Notes under the pieces: model-generated | Told to the model about the DNA's origin: nothing | Seen by the model: only the letters and a program-made list of their open reading frames with translations | The model's database searches: none | Part shown: piece by piece, positions 6,714-11,568 of the stretch | Layout of the letters: each line of letters begins with the position of its first letter | Numbering within the stretch: position 1 is the stretch's first letter | Translations under genes and position numbers: made by a program | NCBI RefSeq assembly: GCF_000278725.1 | Contig: NZ_ALCA01000131.1 | Coordinates: 1-11,568, forward strand | DNA length: 11,568 nt | Direction of reading: 5' to 3' | Source: Actinomyces sp. ICM47 | GTDB lineage: Bacteria; Actinomycetota; Actinomycetes; Actinomycetales; Actinomycetaceae

Positions 6714-7928
6714 ATGGTCGCTCGGGGAAGGACTTGTGAACGGTCCCTGAATATTTTGTTCGTGATCAATGATCTCTATACCCGTGGCAACGGCCTGGCG
6801 GCCTCCGCGCGGCGCACAATTACGTTGCTTCGGGAGCGTGGACATCACGTGCGCGTTCTCTCGGCTCCGCCGCTCGATGGGGATGATTGTGGTGTCGGCG
6901 TGCCTGAGTATCCGCTTCCTCCCATGTCTGTTCCCGTTGTGGGATCCCTCATAGCCTCCCAGGGGTACGCCTTTGCGCGCGTGCGGCGCGCCCAGGTGAA
7001 GCGAGCGCTCCAGTGGGCCGACGTTGTTCATCTCGAAGAGCCGTTCTATCTGCAGGCTGTCGTTGCGCAGTGTGCCCGCCGGGCGGGTGTGCCCGCTCTG
7101 GCGACCTATCACATTCACCCCGAGAATCTGACGGCCTCGATCTACTTGGATCGGGCGCGCCTGCTCAATCGCATGATCCTTGAGCTGTGGAAGCGTGCCA
7201 TCTTCAATCGGTGTTCGCTCGTGCAGTGCCCGTCTCAATCCGTCTGGGATCGTCTGGAGCCGCTTGCGCTGCGCCCCCCGCTCCTGCTTCTGTCGAATGG
7301 TGTCCCGCTGGGGGAGGGGGGCGATGGCGCGGATGCGCGTGGCGATGAAGGTGACTCGTCTGTTGTTCGTATCCTCGCCGTCGGGCGATTCTCTCGGGAA
7401 AAAGGCCAGGCGACCATTCTGCGCGCCCTGCGCGACAGCTCCCATGCGCGTTCTATTGAACTGACCCTTGCCGGGCGTGGCCCGACCGAGCGTGCTCTGC
7501 GCGCCCAGGCCTCGGCCCTCTTGAGCGATGGTGTCATTACTCACCCTGTGCGCTTCGCCTTCATGAGTGCGCCGGAACTCGCGCGCGAGGCATCTCGGTG
7601 TGACCTCTATGTGCACGCGGCGCGGATTGAGGTTGAGGGGCTGAGTGCTCTGGAGGTCCTCCGTCTGGGGGTCGTACCTGTTATTGCGTGCGGTCCGTTG
7701 ACGGCGACCAGTCAGTTCGCCCTCAGCGGGGACAGTGTGTACGAGGCCGGGGATGCTCGAGCGCTCGCCCGCGCGATTGACAGGTGGGTTGAGCGGGGGC
7801 GTCAGGCGCGTGTGAGTGAGGGTGCACGCTACCGCGTGCTGGGTGAGGAGTATGACATTCGTGCCTGCGTTGACAGGCTTGAAGATGCGTATGTTCGGTT
7901 AGTTTCTGCGGATGTGTCGCACGTGTGA
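6714..7928 (+). CDS. GT4-like family glycosyltransferase
   Basis: This is a 404-residue GT-B fold glycosyltransferase, most like family GT4. The N-terminal half opens with NILFVINDLYTRGNGLAASARR (13-34), the usual first strand and glycine loop of such enzymes, and has HLEEPFY (106-112) and TYHIHPENL (131-139). The C-terminal half carries VGRFSREKGQ (223-232), TLAGRGP (251-257), and the E-x7-E nucleotide-sugar motif Glu306...Glu314 (EVEGLSALE). There is no signal peptide or clear membrane segment, so it probably works at the cytoplasmic face on a lipid or surface-glycan precursor. Donor and acceptor cannot be read from sequence. Start ATG 6714 fits a leaderless mRNA; in-frame TTG 6756 and GTG 6762 lie inside the first conserved strand and are unlikely. 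Codon use is more mixed, with more T-ending codons, than in ilvBNC or the sialidase gene. Confidence 0.85.
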   Translation: MVARGRTCERSLNILFVINDLYTRGNGLAASARRTITLLRERGHHVRVLSAPPLDGDDCGVGVPEYPLPPMSVPVVGSLIASQGYAFARVRRAQVKRALQWADVVHLEEPFYLQAVVAQCARRAGVPALATYHIHPENLTASIYLDRARLLNRMILELWKRAIFNRCSLVQCPSQSVWDRLEPLALRPPLLLLSNGVPLGEGGDGADARGDEGDSSVVRILAVGRFSREKGQATILRALRDSSHARSIELTLAGRGPTERALRAQASALLSDGVITHPVRFAFMSAPELAREASRCDLYVHAARIEVEGLSALEVLRLGVVPVIACGPLTATSQFALSGDSVYEAGDARALARAIDRWVERGRQARVSEGARYRVLGEEYDIRACVDRLEDAYVRLVSADVSHV

Positions 7929-8030
7929 TGGTGAGTTGGGTGGGCAGCTACCTGCGTAGTTTGTTGGTAATTAGCATAGTGACTGTGTGGCACACTTCTT
8001 GTATAAGTGGTTAGTCAGCATCCTAATTTG

Positions 8031-8036
8031 TATGAT
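8031..8036 (+). promoter_or_regulatory. Candidate -10 box, sialidase gene
   Basis: TATGAT lies in an AT-rich stretch 68 nt before the sialidase start and matches the -10 consensus at 5 of 6 positions. No clear -35 box lies 16-18 nt upstream. A second AT-rich option, TATAAG at 8002-8007, is less likely. Confidence 0.35.
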
Positions 8037-8051
8037 GAATCTTGCGGAGGG

Positions 8052-8065
8052 TGAGTTCCAACTCA
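8052..8065. promoter_or_regulatory. Palindrome in sialidase leader
   Basis: TGAGTT (8052-8057), CC, AACTCA (8060-8065) form a perfect 6-2-6 inverted repeat. It lies about 10-20 nt downstream of the transcription start predicted from the -10 box at 8031, a position where a repressor could block transcription. The role is inferred, and no regulator gene is visible nearby. Confidence 0.3.
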
Positions 8066-8104
8066 GCCGCCGCCCATTGACACCCCTCCCTGGAAGGACC
8101 AACG

Positions 8105-10357
8105 ATGACCCTCCGCCACTACGGGCGAGCCCTCGCGGCAGCCACGGGAGCCGCGCTGCTATGCGTGAGCCTCGCGGCCCCCTCCCTGGCCGCCCCACAC
8201 AGTGACACCGGCGACGCGGCGCTCGCCACGGCCTCGGCAACCGACGAAGAGTCTGCCCCAATCAACGTCGTTGCCACGCGCACCGATACAATCGGCGACC
8301 CCCTGTACGTCGGTGATGTCGTGACCGTCACCTTCACCTACACCAACAACACTGACAGTGCGCTCACCGTCTTCCCGGTCGACTCCAACCTGTCCGGCGT
8401 TCTCACGACCGGAGCGCCCAACTGCCGCTGGCACAACCTGGCCGCTCACACCACCAAGTCCTGCACCTCCGCCACGCACACAGTGACACAGGAGGACGTC
8501 GCGGCCGGGACCTTTACGCCCAGCGCCACGTGGGCGGCCACCCGTGACCGCAACGGCACCGACGTCATCGCCGGGAACTTCATCTCCGCTACTGACCCCA
8601 TTACCGTCGCCGCCGGGACTCGGCCCGCCGCCCCAGACCCGCTCGAGACCCCGACCGACTACGCCATCGGAGACAAGGTTCGCCTCGCGTCCCCCGGCCT
8701 CGTCGGCTTCACCTGTCACCGCATCCCCGCGCTGACCACCGCCACCAACGGCTGGATCATCGCCGCGTGGGACGGTCGTCCCGACACCTGCCAGGACGCG
8801 CCCCAGGCCAACTCCATCATCTACCGCATTTCCAAGGACGGCGGTAAGTCCTGGACCCCCATTCAGACCGCCCTTGCCGGCACCCCCGGCGCGGCCAAGG
8901 TCGGATACTCCGACCCCTCCTTCGTCGTCGACCGCACTACCGGCACGATCTTCATGTTCTCCGTGAAGTCCTACGACGCGGGCCTCTTCCAATCCCATCT
9001 AGGCACGGACCCCACGGCGCGCAACATCCTGCACGCCCACGTCGTCGAATCCCACGACAACGGCGAAACATGGGTCAACCCCCGAACCATCACCGACCAG
9101 GTGAGCGCCGGATACGAAGGAGCGTGGTTCACCCGCTTTGCGTCCTCCGGTGAAGGCATCCAGCTGCGCTACGGCACCCACGCCGGACGCCTCATCCAGC
9201 AGTACGCCGTCGCCAACTCCGGCTCCACCTCTCTCATGGCCGTCTCCGTCTACTCCGACGACCACGGAGCGACCTGGAAGCCCGGCACTCCCACCGAGGG
9301 CAGCGCGGACGAGAACAAGGTCGTTGAGCTCTCCGACGGTCGCCTGCTCCTTAACTCGCGCACGCAGGGCACCGCAGGCCAACGCTTGGAGGCTATCTCC
9401 TACGACGGCGGTCAGACCTGGGGTCCCTTCCGCCACAACTGGGACCTGACGGACCCGCGGAACAACGCCTCCATCATCCGCGCATTCCCGGACGCCCCCG
9501 AGGGGTCCGCACGCGCCCGCGTCCTGCTCTTCTCCAACGCCAACTCCTCCAGTGCTCGTGCCAACGGCACAATCCGCGTCTCCTACGACGACGGTTTCAC
9601 CTGGAACGACGGCACGGTCTTCGAGAGCGGCGACATGGCTTACTCGACCCTTCACGCCCTCGCTGACGGCACCTGGGGCCTCCTCTACGAGTCCGGCGGC
9701 TACAAGAACATCGAGTTCATGCGCGTGGATGCCGCCTACCTTGGCCTGGTCGATCCCGGCGAGGATCCTGCGCCCGCCCCGCAGCCCGCGCCTGAACCCG
9801 CACCCGAACCTGCCCCGCAGCCCACACCGGACCCGCAGCCCGCGCCTGAACCTGCACCCGCAGCCAACCCCGCGCACTGGGTCAACACCGGCTCAGGGTG
9901 GAAGTGGCAGCTGGAGGACTCCACCTATGCGATGAACCAGACCGTCACCATCGGCGAGGCCACCTACCGCTTCGGTGCTGACGGCTACATGGTCACCGGC
10001 TGGGACAAGACCGACGGCGTGTGGAGCTACTACAACGCCTACGGTGCACGCGTGAACGGCTGGGTCAGCGACGGAGGCACCTGGTACTACCTCGAGCCCT
10101 CCACCGGTGCCATGGCAACCGGATGGACTCAGATTGGAGACACCTGGTACCTCTTCTCCGACACCGGCGCCATGCTCACCGGCTGGCAGCATGCGGACGG
10201 CTGGTACTACCTGGCACCCTCGGGCGCGATGGTTACCGGCTGGCAGAACATCGGCATCAGCTGGTACTACTTCGGTGACGACGGCCGAATGGCGACCGGA
10301 TGGACATCCATCGCCGGACGCTGGTACTACTTCGCCCCCTCGGGGGTCTGGATCTGA
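8105..10357 (+). CDS. nanH: Secreted GH33 exo-sialidase, choline-binding repeats
   Basis: This 750-residue secreted sialidase releases terminal sialic acid from host glycans. A signal peptide covers about residues 1-30 (Arg/His start, hydrophobic 9-25, Ala-rich cleavage region). A beta-sandwich-like domain (about 51-170) with Cys107 and Cys120 follows. The catalytic domain (about 185-548) has the RIP motif (Arg206) and five Asp boxes S-x-D-x-G-x-[ST]-W at 243, 316, 384, 432 and 493. The likely catalytic set is Asp231, Glu403 and Tyr513, with Arg206, Arg419 and Arg485 binding the carboxylate. The Glu-Arg-Arg-Tyr spacing (16, 66, 28) equals that of the Micromonospora viridifaciens enzyme as I recall it. 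A Pro-rich linker (553-590) and aromatic repeats (617-750) close the protein; there is no LPXTG anchor. GGAAGGA at 8092-8098 supports the start. No nan catabolic genes adjoin it, and it is strongly C-biased at third codon positions. Confidence 0.93.
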   Translation: MTLRHYGRALAAATGAALLCVSLAAPSLAAPHSDTGDAALATASATDEESAPINVVATRTDTIGDPLYVGDVVTVTFTYTNNTDSALTVFPVDSNLSGVLTTGAPNCRWHNLAAHTTKSCTSATHTVTQEDVAAGTFTPSATWAATRDRNGTDVIAGNFISATDPITVAAGTRPAAPDPLETPTDYAIGDKVRLASPGLVGFTCHRIPALTTATNGWIIAAWDGRPDTCQDAPQANSIIYRISKDGGKSWTPIQTALAGTPGAAKVGYSDPSFVVDRTTGTIFMFSVKSYDAGLFQSHLGTDPTARNILHAHVVESHDNGETWVNPRTITDQVSAGYEGAWFTRFASSGEGIQLRYGTHAGRLIQQYAVANSGSTSLMAVSVYSDDHGATWKPGTPTEGSADENKVVELSDGRLLLNSRTQGTAGQRLEAISYDGGQTWGPFRHNWDLTDPRNNASIIRAFPDAPEGSARARVLLFSNANSSSARANGTIRVSYDDGFTWNDGTVFESGDMAYSTLHALADGTWGLLYESGGYKNIEFMRVDAAYLGLVDPGEDPAPAPQPAPEPAPEPAPQPTPDPQPAPEPAPAANPAHWVNTGSGWKWQLEDSTYAMNQTVTIGEATYRFGADGYMVTGWDKTDGVWSYYNAYGARVNGWVSDGGTWYYLEPSTGAMATGWTQIGDTWYLFSDTGAMLTGWQHADGWYYLAPSGAMVTGWQNIGISWYYFGDDGRMATGWTSIAGRWYYFAPSGVWI
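9761..9874 (+). repeat. Pro-rich linker repeats in sialidase gene
   Basis: This encodes residues 553-590, built from PAP, PEPAP and PQP units, such as [33 protein letters not shown]-type DNA recurs with few changes. It forms an extended spacer between the catalytic and C-terminal domains. Such tracts can change length by slippage or recombination between strains. Confidence 0.85.
9953..10354 (+). repeat. Choline-binding-type repeats in sialidase gene
   Basis: Residues 617-750 hold about six copies of a 20-22-residue unit of the form TGW-x(4-6)-G-x-WYY-x(4-6)-G-x-M. Clear copies end in MVTGW (629-633), RVNGW (649-653), MATGW (670-674), MLTGW (690-694), MVTGW (709-713) and MATGW (729-733), and the protein stops in a last partial unit. 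This is the cell-wall-binding (choline-binding) repeat family. In pneumococcus such repeats bind choline on teichoic acid; the ligand here is unknown. Confidence 0.85.
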
Positions 10358-10373
10358 TCCGACACCGGGACAT

Positions 10374-10415
10374 GGCCGGGGCCAGGGGAGCGTCAACGCC
10401 CTCCCAGCCCCGGCC
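10374..10415 (+). terminator. Terminator after sialidase gene
   Basis: GGCCGGGGC (10374-10382) pairs perfectly with GCCCCGGCC (10407-10415). An inner helix (GGGAG 10386-10390 with CTCCC 10401-10405) extends the stem. A short TCGTTC follows rather than a full T-run. It starts 16 nt after the stop codon. Confidence 0.75.
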
Positions 10416-10457
10416 TCGTTCATGCCCCGTATGGGACACGTCACGGCGCAAAGAGAC

Positions 10458-10474
10458 CACGGGTTGGACCCGTG
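10458..10474. promoter_or_regulatory. Perfect 7-3-7 inverted repeat before leuB
   Basis: CACGGGT (10458-10464), TGG, ACCCGTG (10468-10474) form a perfect inverted repeat 35 nt before the leuB start codon. It could be an operator or a hairpin in the mRNA leader. No leader peptide with runs of Leu codons was found in this 150-nt gap, so leucine attenuation of the ilv type is not supported. Confidence 0.35.
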
Positions 10475-10509
10475 CGGACGAGCGCGCGTGGGCGGGGGAA
10501 GATGGACGT

Positions 10510-11559
10510 ATGACACTGAACATCGCAGTAATCCCCGGCGACGGCATCGGCAAGGAAATCGTCCCCGAGGGCCTGAAGGTTCTGGACCGCGTCCTGGCGG
10601 ACAAGGGCGTCGACTACTCGACGACCCACTTCGATCTGGGTGCGCAGCGCTGGCACGCGACCGGCGACACCCTCACCGACGAGGACCTTGAGGCCATTAA
10701 GCGCCACGACGTCATCCTCCTGGGTGCGGTCGGTGACCCCTCCGTTCCCTCCGGCGTCCTCGAGCGCGGCCTGCTGCTCAAGCTGCGCTTCGCCCTCGAC
10801 CACTACGTGAACCTGCGTCCCTCCAAGTACTACGAGGGTGTGCCCAGCCCCCTGGCCAACCCCGGCGACATCGACTTCGTCGTGGTACGCGAAGGCACTG
10901 AGGGCCTCTACTGCGGCAACGGCGGGGCCGTGCGCGTCGGTACCCCGCACGAAATCGCAACCGAGGTCAGCGTCAACACCGCCTACGGTGTCGAGCGCGT
11001 CGTGCGCTACGCCTTCGAGGCGGCCGCCTCGCGCAACAAGCACCTGACTCTCGTCCACAAGCACAACGTTCTGGTCAACGCCGGACACATGTGGCGCCGC
11101 ATCGTCGACGAGGTGGGGGAGGAATACCCCGACGTGCGCGTCGACTACTGCCACATCGACGCTGCCACCATCTACATGGTCACCGACCCCGCGCGCTTCG
11201 ACGTGATCGTCACGGACAACCTGTTCGGTGACATCCTTACCGACGAGGCCGGGGCCGTCACCGGCGGCATCGGCCTGAGCGCGTCGGGCAACCTCAACCC
11301 CTCGCGTGAGTTCCCCTCGATGTTCGAGCCTGTGCACGGTTCCGCACCCGACATCGCGGGGCAGGGGAAGGCCGACCCGACCGCGACCATCTCGTCGGTC
11401 GCGCTCATGCTCGACTTCATGGGATTCACAGACGAGGCGGCACGTGTGCGCGCAGCCATCGACGCCGACATGGCGGCGCGAGCAGAGGCTGCGGCCAGTG
11501 GCAGCCCCCTCGTACGCTCAACCTCCCAGATCGGTGACGACATCGCCGCTCGCGTCTGA
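10510..11559 (+). CDS. leuB: 3-isopropylmalate dehydrogenase
   Basis: This enzyme oxidises and decarboxylates 3-isopropylmalate with NAD+ to 2-ketoisocaproate, the third step of leucine synthesis. The 349 residues match the family along the whole length. Visible residues are the substrate arginines Arg93, Arg103 (NLRP) and Arg127 (VVREGTEG), catalytic Tyr134 (GLYCG) and Lys184 (HKHN), metal-binding Asp217 (HIDA), Asp241 and Asp245 ([10 protein letters not shown]), and the NAD-binding stretch [18 protein letters not shown] (273-290), which fits IPMDH better than isocitrate dehydrogenase. Start choice: ATG 10510 follows a GGGGGAA sequence with about 9-nt spacing and gives the usual [16 protein letters not shown] beginning; upstream in-frame starts would add 70 residues reaching into the sialidase gene. 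It uses 2-ketoisovalerate-derived carbon from the IlvBNC pathway but is a separate unit, and no other leu gene is in the window. Confidence 0.96.
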   Translation: MTLNIAVIPGDGIGKEIVPEGLKVLDRVLADKGVDYSTTHFDLGAQRWHATGDTLTDEDLEAIKRHDVILLGAVGDPSVPSGVLERGLLLKLRFALDHYVNLRPSKYYEGVPSPLANPGDIDFVVVREGTEGLYCGNGGAVRVGTPHEIATEVSVNTAYGVERVVRYAFEAAASRNKHLTLVHKHNVLVNAGHMWRRIVDEVGEEYPDVRVDYCHIDAATIYMVTDPARFDVIVTDNLFGDILTDEAGAVTGGIGLSASGNLNPSREFPSMFEPVHGSAPDIAGQGKADPTATISSVALMLDFMGFTDEAARVRAAIDADMAARAEAAASGSPLVRSTSQIGDDIAARV

Positions 11560-11568
11560 GCCGACATA

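Noticed and set aside
6735..6750. GTG start with a GGGGAAGG ribosome-binding site just inside the glycosyltransferase gene
   Set aside because: The GTG at 6736 is in another frame and meets a stop after four codons (GTG AAC GGT CCC TGA).
10358..10509. Leucine attenuation leader peptide before leuB
   Set aside because: No short frame with a cluster of Leu codons was found; the open frames through this gap are chance extensions of frames inside the sialidase gene.

Overview
The window looks like a chromosomal segment of a high-GC Actinomycetota bacterium, most likely Actinomycetaceae (Schaalia/Actinomyces type). This is inferred from the C-rich third codon positions, the actinobacterial style of the IlvB, IlvC and LeuB proteins, and a secreted sialidase built like those of oral or mucosal actinomycetes. 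No database search was possible, so the genus is an inference.

Layout. Positions 1-433 are the 3' end of an rRNA operon: the tail of 23S rRNA, a 136-nt spacer without a tRNA, and 5S rRNA, closed by a perfect 15-bp terminator hairpin at 445-478. Positions 479-1198 hold no convincing gene, but they carry a dense set of short degenerate repeats about 19-20 nt apart and a perfect 29-bp palindrome. On the minus strand lies an AspT/YidE-type antiporter (1327-2919), with hairpins between its stop and the rRNA region.

Divergent from the antiporter is the branched-chain amino acid operon ilvB-ilvN-ilvC (3257-6560). It is preceded by a full ribosome-mediated attenuator: a 23-codon leader peptide with six branched-chain residues in seven positions (ILALVIV), an 11-bp protector hairpin, a possible competing antiterminator, and a terminator hairpin ending in six T. 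The operon closes with a strong terminator at 6590-6634. Next come a GT4-like glycosyltransferase (6714-7928) of unknown acceptor, a secreted GH33 exo-sialidase with five Asp boxes and C-terminal choline-binding-type repeats (8105-10357), a terminator, and leuB (10510-11559).

How the genes fit together. IlvB/IlvN form acetohydroxyacid synthase. IlvC carries out the next step of isoleucine/valine synthesis. LeuB serves the leucine branch that starts from the valine precursor 2-ketoisovalerate. The sialidase and glycosyltransferase are accessory genes set between the two biosynthetic loci: the first acts outside the cell on host sialoglycans, the second probably builds a surface glycan or glycolipid. 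No sialic-acid uptake or catabolism gene is visible here. I found no convincing new multi-gene system. The most interesting items are the ilv attenuator, the repeat/palindrome region after the rRNA operon, and two genes that appear to be leaderless.
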